Shown here one piece after another: positions 1 to 12,949 of a DNA stretch of 64,000 bases. This DNA is from Scylla paramamosain (lineage: Eukaryota; Arthropoda; Malacostraca; Decapoda; Portunidae), in contig NC_087190.1 of the NCBI RefSeq assembly GCF_035594125.1, forward strand, positions 7,925,539 to 7,989,538, in the 5' to 3' direction. A program made the position numbers and the translations under genes. Numbering within the stretch: position 1 is the first letter of the stretch; each line of letters begins with the position of its first letter. The notes beneath the pieces are model-generated. The model saw only the letters and a list, made by a program, of their open reading frames with translations, was not told the DNA's origin and did no database searches.

Positions 1-1213
1 AATAAAAGACAAGATTTCGTTTCGTTTCTTCATATAGGTTGCTTTACATGCATGTTGGCGTTTTGGTAATTATCAATGTAAAAAAAATACACGTTTTTGG
101 TAAGGTTGTTCTTTTTCTTCAGAGGACTATTGAAGCTTTTTACTGATTTGGTACTTAAGAAAGTAATAAAAAAAAATAACATAACAAACGTTTCTCGTAA
201 TGTCCTTTCATTTCCATATGCATGGTGTTTTGTTAGATGATAGGCGATTTTGTACATAATACGCTCAAAGACACTCAAAATACACGTTTTTGGTAAATGT
301 ATTCTGTTTCTCTATATAGGGTATTTTCATGCGTTTTTAATGTCGTTTCATATATCTATTTCTCCATATAGGGTGTTATTCATGCGTTTTACCCTTTTGA
401 TACTAAGAAGGTCAAAAACACTCATAATACACGTTTCTCGTAATGACTTCATTTTTCCCATATAGGGTATTTTCGATTCATTTAGGCGTTTTTTACGTAA
501 CAATCTTACAAACACTCAAAATACTTGTTTTTGGTAATGTTATTCTGTTTCCCCATAAAGGTTGTTTTCTGTTTTTTTTATTTTTTCGTTTTGGTAAGTA
601 GGACACTCAAAAGAAACGTTTTCTTAATGTTGTTTTGTATTCCCATATCAGGTGATTTGTATGCTTTTTATCATTTTTGTGCCTAACACGCTGAAGAACA
701 CATTTTATATACGTTTCTGAAATCTCGTTTCCCTTCCCCAAATAGGGGGCTTTACATGCATTATGGCGTTTTCATTCATAACAATGTGAAAACACTGAAA
801 ATTTACGTTTTTGGTAATGTTATTTCATATAGAGTATTATTCATGCATTTTAGCGACTTCGTACCTAATAAGTAAAAAAAAAAAACACCAATAGTACACA
901 TTTTAGTAACGTCTTTTCATTTTTCTATTTAAGATATTATATATGCATTTTGGCGTTTTTCTACTTAACTAACTCAGAAACACTCGAAATATTTGTTTTT
1001 GATATTATTTCTCCATGTTTTTTTTTTTCATGCGATTTAGCGTTTCGGTACGTAAGAAAGTCAAAAATAATGAAAACACACGTTTATGGTAAAGTTGTTT
1101 TGTTTTCCTTTATAGGGTGCTTTCCATGCTTTTTAGCGTTTTGGTGCCTAGCACGCCAATAAACATTCAAAAGGCACTTTTCTGGAAATCGCGTTTCCTT
1201 TCCTCATATAGGG

Positions 1214-1675
1214 TACAAAAACATGTATTAGTAGTGTTTTCGAAAACGCCAAAGTGCACGCAAAGTAAGCTATACGAGAGAAACAAACAAAAACGTGTCT
1301 TTTGAATGTTTTCAGCTGTTTACGTACCAAAACACTAAAATGCATGGAAAAGAAACTTCATGGAGAAACAAAATATTATTGCCAAAAACGTGTATTTTGA
1401 ATGTTTTTAAGCTTATTACGTACCAATACGCAAAAATTCATCCATTTCATTTTATTTCGGTGCTTTTCAACGTTAGCACCAAAACTCTAAAGAGCATGGA
1501 AGACACTCTTTATAGAAATCAAAACATTATCAAAATGGTGTCTTTTGAGTGTTTTTGAGCTTCTTACGTTCCAAAATGCTAGAACGATAAATAGCCTTTA
1601 TCGGGAGACATTACCAAAAACGTATGATTTAAGCGTTTTCCAGCTTTTTAGAAACCAAAACCCCTAAATATATGT
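1214..1675 (-). repeat. Inverted patch of A-type monomers
   Basis: Between these points the monomer landmarks appear in reverse complement: ACGTACCAAAACACTAAAA, ATGCATGG, and GCCAAAAACGTG followed by TTTTGAATGTTTT. About five monomers are flipped relative to the surrounding array. The left switch follows a CTCATATAGGGTAC motif. The right switch comes just before a direct-orientation monomer beginning TCACGTGTTTCAG. The same patch with the same junctions occurs at about 57,514-58,020, so the inversion predates the large duplication. Confidence 0.8.
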
Positions 1676-2105
1676 ACTAATCACGTGTTTCAGTATTTCA
1701 TTACCTAAGAAGCTCAAAAACACTTATAATATACGTTTTTGGTAATGTTTTTCTGTTTTTCATATATGGTATTCTGTATAGATTGTCGTATCTAACATGA
1801 GGAAAACACCCATTTTTTTGGTTAATGCTTTTTTCTCCATATAGAGTGATATTCACGTGTTTTAGTGTTTTCGTACATAAGAAGTTAAAAAACACTCATA
1901 ATAATATTTTTTCTTAATAACTTTTAGTTTGTCAATGTCCGTTAATTTGTGTGCATTTTGGCGTTTTTGTACCCAACAAGCTCAAAAAGACTCAAAACAC
2001 ACATTTTTGGTAATGTTCTATTTCACCATAAAGGATGTTTTGCACGCTTTTTAGAAATTTGGTACGTAAGAAGCTCAAAAACATTCAAAAGACACGTTTT
2101 CAATG

Positions 2106-2249
<144 letters not shown>

Positions 2250-4339
2250 GTTGGGGTTGGTTTCTAATATGCTCAAAACACTGAAATGACACGTTTCCTG
2301 TAATATAATTTCTTTACATCAAATAGTGTGGTGTCTGCATTTTGGCGTTTTGGTAGCTAATGATCGGGAAAACTCTCAAAAAACGCATTTATAGTAATGT
2401 CCTCTTTCTCTAAAAACGGGTGTTTTTCATGCGTTTTAGAGTTTTAGCACGTAAGAAACTGAAAACACTCAAAAGACAAGTTTTTGTTAATATTGATTGC
2501 TTTTCCTATACAGGTTGTCTTGCATGAACTTTGGTGTTTTTGTATCTAACAAGCTCAAAAACACTCAGCATACAAGTTTTTCGTAATGTTGGTCTGTTTC
2601 TTTATGTATGGTGTTCACTATGCTTTTAGGCGTTTTGGTACCTATCATGGGGAAAAAACTCATAAAGTACGCTTTTGGTATTGTTGTTTTGTTTCTGCAA
2701 ATATAGTATTATTTACGTGTTTTAGACTTTTGGTATCTATGAAGCTGAAAAAAGACATAATACACCTTTATGTTAATATCGTTTCATTTACCTATATAGG
2801 GTAATTTGCATACATTTTGGCGTTTTGTTACCTAACAAGCTAAAAATAATCTCAGAACATACGTTTTTGCTAATATTGTTTCGGACATCTTTTATCGTTT
2901 TGGTACGTAAGAAGCTCAAAAACACTCGATTTTGTTAAGGTTATCTCGTTTTCCCATATAGGGTGTTTTCCTTGCTTTTTAAGCGTTTTGCTGCCTAATA
3001 CGCTCAAAACACCTAAATGACAAGTTTCTGGTGATGTTTTGCTACTGGTTTTGTTAATGTTTTTTTTTTTCCCTCATATAGAGTAATATTCACGTGTTTT
3101 AGTGTTTTGGTACATAAAAAAATAAATAAATAAAAACACTCATAATACACGTTTCTGTTAATATTGTTTCGTTTCTTCAAATAGGGTCCTTTGCATGCAA
3201 TATGGGGTTTATGGGGCAATATGGGTACATAACAAGTTAAAAGACTGAGATAAGAATTTTTTGCTTAAGTTTCCCATAAATGTTTTTTTTCTCACATTTT
3301 AGTGTTTTGTACTCTCAAAAACACTAAAAAGAAACGTTTTTGACAATGTTGTTTTCTTTTCTCATATAGAGCTATTTCCATGCTTTTTAGCTTTTTGTTG
3401 CCTAATTTGCTCTAAAATTTCCAAATGGCACGTTGCAGGTACTATCTTTTAGTTACTCCAGACAAGCTATTCTACATGCATTCTGTCGTTTTGGTACCTA
3501 ACTTAAAAACACTTAAAACACACGTTTTTTTTTATGTTCTATTTCTCAGTAAAGTGCGTTTTCAATCTCTTTTAGAGTTTCGGTACGTACGAAGCTGAAA
3601 AACACTCAAAAGATATTTTTTTGGTAATATTTTTTTTTTCTTCTTCTATAGGGTGCTTTGCATGTACTTTGGCGTTTTGATAACTAACAAACTCAAAAAT
3701 ATTCATAATACATGTTTGTGATCATGTCGTTCTGTTTCTTCATATAGGGTGCTTTATATGTATTTTGGCGTTTTGGTCCCTAACATGGAGAAAAGCACCC
3801 ATAATACACGTTTTTCGTAATGATGTTCTGTTTCTTCATATATAATGCTATTTACATGTTTTAGCGTTTTGTTACATAAGAAGCTGAAAAACAGCGTTAA
3901 TATCTTTTCTTTTCCCCATATCTGAAACTTTGCATGCATTTTGGCGATTAGTTATCTAACAAGCTCAAAAATACTCAAACACAAGTTTTTGTTTAGTTTA
4001 GTTATCGGTTTGTTACGTAAGAAGCTCAAAAGCATACAAAGGACACGATTTTCTTGAAGTTGTTTTATTTTCCTATATAGGGTATTTTCCATGTTTTTTT
4101 TTTTTTTTAGCGTTTTGGTGCCTAATACCCTAAAAAAACCACCTAAATGACACGTTTTTAGAAATGTCGTTTCGTTACTTCATATAGGCGCTCTGCATGC
4201 ATTTTGGCGTTTTACTACTTATTACGCTGATAACTCAAAATAAACATTATTGGTATTTTTTTCTTCTCCACAAACAGTTTTCCATGTGTTTTACCGTTTT
4301 AGTACGTAAGCTGAAAAACACTCGACACATTTTTTTTAA

Positions 4340-4505
<166 letters not shown>

Positions 4506-7500
4506 TTTACATACAGGGTGCTTTGCATGCACTTTGGTGATTTAGTACGTAAGAAGCTCAAAAACATATAAAAGACGTTTTTGGTAATGTTGTTCTGTTT
4601 CTAGATATAGTGTGTTATTGACGTTTTTTTTTGCGTTTTTTTTAACATAAGAGGCTGAAAATACTCATAATACTCTTTAAATATCCTTTATTATCCAATA
4701 CCGTGATATTTCTATTGAATTTCACGTTTTGGTTTCTAACAAGCTGGAAAACGCTCAAATCACACTTTTATTTTTTGTAATGTATTCCCATAAAACGTGT
4801 TTTCCACGCGGTTTAGCGTTTTTGTACATAAGAAGCTCAAAAACACTCAAAAAATATCTTTCTGGTAATGTCGCTCCGTGCTTTGCATGCATTTTGCAGT
4901 TTTGGTAGATAAGAAGCTCAAAACACTCAATAAACACGTTTTATAGAATGTTTTTTATGTTTCTCTATAAAGGAAGAAGCTGGAAAACACTAAAAATACA
5001 TGTTTTTGGTTATATTGTTTGCTTTTTCAATATAGAGCGTTTTTGTACATAAGATTTTCAAAAACACTCAAAAAGAGTTGTTTCTGGTAATCTCGTTCGG
5101 CTACTAAAATGGTGATTTCATTTATTTTGCTGTTTTGATAGCTAAGAAGCTCAACAACACTCAATATGGTCTTTTTTTCGCTTTTTTTTCTTTCTCCATG
5201 AAGGATTTTTTGTATGCACTTTTAGCGTTTTGGTAAATAACAAGCTCAAAACACTTATAATAGACGTTTTAGATAATGTTCTGATTTCTCTATGTAGGGT
5301 GTTTTGTATGCATTTTGGCGTTTTGGCACTTAACATAGTTATAATGTTGTTTTGTTTCTCCATATAGATTCATGTGTTTTAGCGTTTTGGTACATAAGAA
5401 GCTAAAAAAAAAAAAAAAACGCTTATAATACACGTTTCTGTTAATATTGTTTCCTTTAGACATATCAAATCATTCATTTTGGCGTTTTAATACCTTAACC
5501 TAACAATCTGGAAAACACACAAATCATACGTTTTTGGTAATGTTGTTCATTTTCTCTCTAAAGGGTATTTAACACGTGTTTTAGCGTTTTGGTACGTAAT
5601 AAGCTTAAAAAAAAACACACAAAATACATAGTTTTGATATTTTCTAGTGAATGACTTTCTTCCTTTTTACCGTTTGGTGCCTAATATCCTCAAAAAAACA
5701 CCCTTTCTGAGAATGTCGTCTTCTAACCCCGGATAGGGTGATTTGTATATATTTTGGAGGGTTGTTACTTAATAAGCTGGAACTACTGAAAAGATGCTTT
5801 TGGTATTGTTGTTTGCTATTCACATATAGGGTAATTTGCGTGCATTTTGGCGTTTTGGTACCTAACAATCTTAATAACACTCATAATACACCATTTTAGT
5901 AATCTTTTTTTTTTTCTTTTTGTCATATAGGGTGCTTGTCTGCATTTGACGTTTTAGTACGTAACATGGCGAAAACACTCATAATACACGTTTTTGGTAA
6001 TGTTGTTCTATTTTTCCATATAGAGAGCGATTCACGTAATTTAGTGTTTTGGTATCAATAATGTTGAAAAACACTTATAACACACGTTTCTGTTAATATC
6101 GTTTCGTTTCCCAGTAACGGATACTTTGGATGCATTTTGGCGTTTGTTACCTAAATAGCTCAAAAACACTCAAAACACACGTTTTTCTTAATATAGATTT
6201 GTTTCACCTTAAAGGGTGTTTTACATATGTTTCAGCGTTTTGGTACGTAAGAAGCTTAAGATTTCTTAAAAGACACGTTGTTGATAATGTTGCTTTGTTT
6301 CCCTCTGCTTTCTAGCGTTTTCGTGCCTAATATGCTCAAATCACACAAATTACACGTTTCTGGTGATGTCGATTCGCTACCCAAATAGGGTGTTTTGCAT
6401 GCATTTTCACGTTTTGGTACCCAACAAGTTGGAAAACAATAAAAAGACAAATTCTCGGTTATGTACTTGTTTCTCCATGAACAACGTTTTGTATGCGTTT
6501 CCGCGTTTTGGTACTAAGAAGCTGAAAAACGTTCAAAAGACACGTTTTTGTTATTGTTATTTGTTTTTGCCTTATTGGGAGTTTGCATGCACTTTTTGGT
6601 AAAAACACTTATAATACAGGTTTTTGTAATATCATTCTGTTTCTTCTTATAGGGTGCTTTATATGCGTTTTAGCATTTTGGTACCTAACATTGAGAAAAG
6701 CACTCATAATACAAGTTTTTGATGATGCTGTTCTGTTTCTCAATATAGTGATATTCACATGTTTTTAGCGTTTTGGTACAGAAGTTAAAAAACAATTATA
6801 ACACACGTTTCTGTTAATATCGCTTCGTTTCCCCATATCGGGTGATTATCATGGACTTTGGTGTTTTGTTACCTTACAAGCTCAAAAACAATGAAGAAAC
6901 ACATTTTTTGGTAATGTTGTTCTGTTTATAAACAGTGTTACACTGTTTTAGACTTTTGGTACGGAAGAAGCTCAAAAACACTCAAAAGACGTGTTTTTGA
7001 TAATGTTTTATTTTCCCATATAGAGTGTTTTCAATGTTTTTATAGTTTTTTTTTGTGGCTAATATGGTAAAAAAAAAAAACAGAAATGACACATCTCTGG
7101 GAATGCCGTTTCGTTAACTCAAATAGGATGCTTTGCATGTGTTTTGTTATTTTGGTACCCAGCATGCTGGAAAAAAAAAAAAAACCCAAAACACGTTTTT
7201 GGCAACGTTGCTCTGTTTCTCCATAAAGAGCGTTTCGCATGTTTGAACTTTTTGGTATGTTACGAGCTTAAAAAAAAAAAATACATAACGCACGTTTTTG
7301 TATCCAAAATGCATATAAAGCAATCTGTATGAGTGCTTTGTATGCATTTTGGAGTTCTGGTACCTAAACACAAAGAAAAACACTCACAGTAGGTTTTTGG
7401 TATTGTTATTCTGTTTCTCCATGTATACAAATATTCGCGCGTTTTAGCGTTTTGGTACATAAGAAGATAAACCCTCAAAATACACACGATGATAATGTTA

Positions 7501-9539
7501 TTTTATCTTCCCATGTAAAGTATTTTTCATTTGTTTTAGAGTTTTGGTGCTTAATATGCTCAAAAACATCCAAATGGGACGTTTTCTGTTAATGTCGTTC
7601 TAGTATCTAACCAGCTGGAAAATATTAAACACACACGTTTTCAGTAATGTTGTTAGGTTTCTCAATAAGAGGTGTTTTGCACGCGTTGTTAAAAGACAAG
7701 TTTTTTTTTTGCAATGTTGTTTGCTTTTCTCAAATAGAGTGCTTTGCATGCACATTATCGTTTTGGTAAATAACAAGCTCAAAAAAACACTCTTAATAGA
7801 CTTTTCTGTTAATATCGTTTTATTTCAAAATATCGGGTAATTTGCATGCATTTTGGCGTTTTGGTACCTTTCAAGCTCAAAAACACTCAAAACTCCATAA
7901 AGATTGTTTTGGAGCGTTTTAGCGATTTGGTACGTAATAAGCTCAAAAACACGCAAAAGACACGTTTTTTATAGTGTTTTATTTTCCCATCTATAGTGTT
8001 TTCCATTCTTATCAGCGTTTTGATGTAAAAAAAAAAAAAACCCAAATGACACGTTTCTGGTAAAATCGTTTTATTACCCCAAATAGGATATTTTGCATAC
8101 ATTTTGTCGTCTTTGTACCTAACAAGATGGAAAACGCTTAAAACACACAAGTTCGTAATGTTGTTCTACTTGCCCATGAATGGCGTTTTGCATACATTTT
8201 AACGTTTTATTACGTAAGCAGAAAAAAAAAAACAATCAAAAGAATGTTCTTTATTTTTCCCATATAGCGTGCTTTGCATGCGTTTTGGTGCCTAACAAGC
8301 ACAAAAACACTCATTATATTTTTTTTCTAATAAATTTGTTCTGTTTCTTCATATTGCCTACTTTGTATGCATTTTGGCGTTTTAGTACCTAACACAGGGA
8401 AAAACACTCATAATACACGTGTTTGGTAATGTTCTGTTTCTTCAATAGGGTGATTTGTATGCATTTTGGAGTTTTATTATCTAACATTGCGAAAAAAAAA
8501 ACTTGTTATACACGTTTTTCGTAACGTTGTTCTGTTTCTTTATATAGAGTGTTATTCATATATTTTTGAGTTTTGGACAAAATCTCATAATGCACTTCTC
8601 TGTTAATATCGTTTCGTTTCCTAATATCGGGTAATATGCATGCATTTTGGTGTTTTGCGATCTAAAAAAGCTGAAAAACATTCAATACAAATGTTGTTTC
8701 TCCATAAAAAGTTATTTTCCACGCGTTTGAGTGTTTTGGTACGCAAGAAACTAAAAAAAAAAAAAACTTTTTTTTTCAGCGATAATATACCCCAAAACAA
8801 CCCATATGACAATTTTCTGGTATTATCATTCCGTTACTGCAACGAGGGTTCTTTGCATGTATTTTGGCATTTTGGTACTTATGAAGCTCAAAAATGCTCA
8901 AAATACACGTTTTTGCCAATGTTGTCCTATTTCTCCTTTACACGTTATTTTGTATGTGTTTTAACGTGTTTGTACATAAGAAATAGAAAAAAAAAAATTT
9001 ATTTATTTTTTTCCCATATAGGGTGCTTTGCTTGCACTTTCTCGTTTTAGTACCTAACAAGCTCCAAAATTTTCATAACACAAGATATTGGTAATGTTGT
9101 TCTGTTTCTTCATTTAGGGTTCTTTTTATGCATTTTCTCGTTTTGGTACCTGACATGGGGAATATTGTTAATATCGTTTCGTTTCCCTATATAAGGTATT
9201 TTGCATGAATTTTGGCGTTTTATTACCTAATAAGCTCAAGAAAAAAATCAAAACACACCTTTTTTGCTAACGATCTTCTGTTTCTTTAATAATGGGTGGT
9301 TTCGACGCATTTTAGAGTTTCGGTACGTAATAAGCTCAAAACACAAAAAAGTTTTTTTTTCATGAAGTTGTTTTGTTTTCCTATATAGAGTATTTTCCAT
9401 ATCTTATTTTTTTCTAGCGTTAGGTGCCTACTATGCTTAAAATTAATAAAATAACATGTTTCCGGGAATGTCGTTTCGTTACCCGAAATAGGGTCCTTTA
9501 CATATATTTTGAAAATTTTAAATATAACAAGCTGGAAAA

Positions 9540-12500
9540 CACTCAAAGCACACGTTTTTGGTAATGTTTTTCTGTTTCTCAATAAAGGGCGTTTTGTATG
9601 CGTTTTAGCGTTTTGGTATGTGAGGAGCTTTAAAACACTTAAAGGCAAGTTCTCGGTAAAAGTTGGTTTTATTCCCATGTAATGTGATTGCCCAGCTTTT
9701 TAGTGCTTTATTACCTATCACGATCAAAAACAATCAAAAGACACTTTTCTGGTAATGTCATTTTTTTCCCACATAAAGCTAGTTTCGCATACAAGTTGGG
9801 ATTTTGGTAACTAAGAATATGAAAAGCACTCAAAATACACGCATTTGGTAAGGTTGTTCTGTTTCTCAATCAAGAGTGTTATTCATGAGTTCAGCATTTT
9901 GGTATCTAAGAAACTTCTCCATATACATGAGTTTTTGCGTGTTTTGCCTTGTGGTTCTTGTGAAACTATAAAACACTCATTATACACGTTTCTCGTAATG
10001 TCCTTTTGTTTCCCAATATAGAGTGCTTTTCATCCATTTTCGCGTTTTTTGTAGGTAACAAGCTCAAAAACACTCAAAATATACCTTTTGGTAATGTTAT
10101 TTTATTTCTTCATATTGGTTGGTTTGCATCCCTTTTAGCGTTTTTCTACGTAAAACACTGTAAAAAACATGTTTTCAGTAATTTTGTTTTGGATTCCCAT
10201 ATAGAGATACTTCCATATTATTTATCGTTTTGGTGCCTAACATGCTGAAAAACACTCAAAAGACAGGTTTCTGGTGAAGTCGTTTCATTTCCCAATATAG
10301 GTGGCTTTGAATGCACTTTTGGGTTTGGTACATAACAGTCCGAAAAAAAGCTAAAATTAACTTTTTTCATGATGTTGTCTTCTCACATAATTTCCCCGAA
10401 TTTTGCCAGAATTTTGGCACCTTCGTACCTATGAAAATTAATAAAAAAAATCCTATTTTTTATTTATTTCTTTTTCCTCTATAAAGAGTGTTATTTTTGG
10501 GTTTTAACTTTTTGGTATTTAAGGAACTTAAAAACACTCATAATTCACGTTTCTCGTAATGTCCTTTCCTTTCCTAAACATAGGGTTCTTTGCATGTATT
10601 TAAGCGTTTTTATAAGTAACATGATCAAAAACACTCAAAATACATATTTTTGGTAATGTTATTCTATTTCTTCATATTGGATGGTTTGCATCCGTTTTAG
10701 CGTTTTTCTATGTAAAACACTGAAAAGACACGTTTTCATTAATTTTGTTTTGTATTCCCATATTGATTGATTTCCATATTATTTATCGTTTTGTTGCTTA
10801 ACATGCTGAAAACACTCAAAAGACAGGTTTCTGGTAAAGTCGTTTAATTTTCCCATGTAGGTGGCTTTGCATGCACTTTAGGGTTTGGTACATAACAGTC
10901 CGAAAAAAAAAGCTAAAATTAACTTTTTGGATAATGTTCTTTTATCACATAATTGCCCTGAATTTTTCCAGAATTTTGGCATCTCGGTACCTATGAAGAT
11001 GAATAAGAAAAAAAAAAATCCTAAATTTTTTATTTATTTTTATTTTTTTTCTAAATAAAGAGTGTTATTTCTGGGTTTTAGCTTTTTGGTACTTAAGGAA
11101 CTTAAAAACACTCATAATACACGTTTCTCGTAATGTCCTTTCCTTTCCCAAACATAAGGTTCTTTGCAGGTATTTAAGCGTTTTTATAAATAACATGATC
11201 AAAAACACACAAAATATATGTTTTTGTAATGTTATTCTGTTTCTCCATAAAGGGTGTTTTGCATGCGTTTTAGTGTTTTGGTATGTAAGGAGATCAAAAA
11301 CACTTAAACTCAAGTTCTTGGTAAAAGTTGGTTTTATTCCCATGTAATGTGATTATCCTGCTTTTTAGTGCTTTATTGCCTAACACGCTCAAAAACACTC
11401 AAAAGACACTTTTCTGGTAATGTCATTTTTTTTCCCAAAAAAGCTAGTTTCGCATGCAATTTTGGGTTTTGGTAACAAAGAATGTGAAAAACACTCAAAA
11501 TACACGCATATAGTAAGGTTGTTCTGTTTCTCAATTAAGAGTGGTATTCAAGAGTTTCAGCACTTTGGTATCTAAGAAACTTCTCCATACAAACGTGTTT
11601 TTGCGTTTTTTGCCTTATGGTTCTTGTGAAACTATAAAACACTCATTATACACGTTTCTCGTAATATCCTTTTGTTGCCCAATATAGAGTGCTTAGCATC
11701 CATTTTCGTGTTTTTTTGTATTTAACAAGCTCAAAAACACTCAAAATATACCTTTTTGGTAATGTTTTTCTATTTCTTGATATTGTTTCTTTTGCATCCG
11801 TTTTAGAGTTTTTCTACGTAAAACAATAAAAAGACACGTTTTCATTAATTTTATTTTACATTTCCATATAGAGAGACTTCCATATTATTTATCGTTTTGG
11901 TGCCTAAGATGCTGAAAAACACTCAAAAGACAGTTTTCTTGGAAAGTCGTTTAATTTCCTCATATAGATGGCTTTGCATGCACTTTAGGGTTTGGTACAT
12001 AACAGTCTGAAAAAAAAGCTAAAATTAACTTTTTCGATGTTTTTTTTCCACATAATTTTACTGAATTTTAACAGAATTTTGGCATCTCGGTACCTATGAA
12101 GATAAAAAAAAAAAAAATTGGTATTTTTTTTCTTTAACCTTTTTTTTGTGTGTTTCTTTATAAAGAGTGTTATTTGTGGGTTTTAGCTTTTTGGTACTTA
12201 AGGAACTTAAAAACACTCATAATACACGTTTCTCGTAATGTCCTTTCGTTTCCCAAACATAGGGTTCTTTGCATGCATTTAAGCGTTTTCATAGGTAACA
12301 TGATCAAAAACACTCAAAATACATATTTTTGGTAATGTTTTTATGTTTCTCCATAAAGGATGTTTTACATGCGTTTTAGCGTTTTGGTATGTAAGGAGCT
12401 CAAAAACACTTAAAGGCAAGTTCTTGGCAAAAGTTGGTTTTATTCACATGTAATGTGATTGCCCTTCTTTTTAGTGCTTTATTGCCTAACACGCTCAAAA

Positions 12501-12819
12501 ACACTCAAAAGATACTTTTATGGTAATGTCATTTTTTTTTTCCATATAAAGCTATTTTCGCATGAAATTTGGGGTTTTGGTAACCAAGAATGTGAAAAAC
12601 ACTCAAAATACACGCATTTGGTAAGGTTGTTGTGTTTCTCAATTAAGGGTGTTATTCATGAGTTTTAGCGTTTTGGTATCTAAGAATCTCAAAAACTCTC
12701 ATAATGCACGTTTCTTGTAATGTTCTTTCTTTTCCTCATATGGGGTGCTTTGCATGCATTTTGGCATTTTTTTTCACGTAATAGCTGAAAAAAACACTGA
12801 AAATACACGCTTTTGGTAA
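9540..12819 (+). repeat. B-type higher-order repeat array, first block
   Basis: From about 9,540 the monomers take fixed, individually recognisable forms in fixed order. Examples are ACATGATCAAAAACACTC, then GTATGTAAGGAGCTCAAAAA with AAAGGCAAGTTCT, then GTTGGTTTTATTCCCATGTA, then AACTAAGAATGTGAAAA, then TTGCCTTGTGGTTCTTG, then GGTTGGTTTGCATCCG, then GTTTTGGATTCCCATATAGA, then GGTACATAACAGTCCG, then ATCTCGGTACCTATGAAGA. HOR anchors (GTGTTATTTGTGGGTTTTAG-like) lie near 10,488, 11,062 and 12,167. The first interval is short because subunits between the ACATGATCA and CTTCATATTGG landmarks are missing. The second interval is about 1,105 bp, the normal unit. The last unit is cut at its sixth subunit, followed by a junction monomer and then the LINE insertion. 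Confidence 0.88.
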
Positions 12820-12845
12820 AAAAGAACATAAGAAATAAGTAAATC
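12820..12845 (-). repeat. LINE 3' terminal octamer tail, copy 1
   Basis: On the plus strand the element begins AAGAACATAAGAAATAAG. In element orientation this is a single TTATGTTC octamer at the 3' end after CTTATTTC. Copy 2 keeps two octamers in the same place. The short tandem octamer is the main reason for a CR1/Rex1-type assignment. Confidence 0.7.
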
Positions 12846-12949
12846 TGCATTAAGGCATCAGGCCTACACGTGGCAGTACTTGTATGAAATATGTCTACCT
12901 ATTTCTACCTATCATCCCCATTCATAAATGTGTAGTTTTTTCTTACAGT

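Noticed and set aside
9286..9678. 130-codon minus-strand frame as a repeat protein gene
   Set aside because: It is satellite monomers read in one phase. The same motif appears in dozens of short broken frames. There is no recognisable domain, promoter or splice structure.
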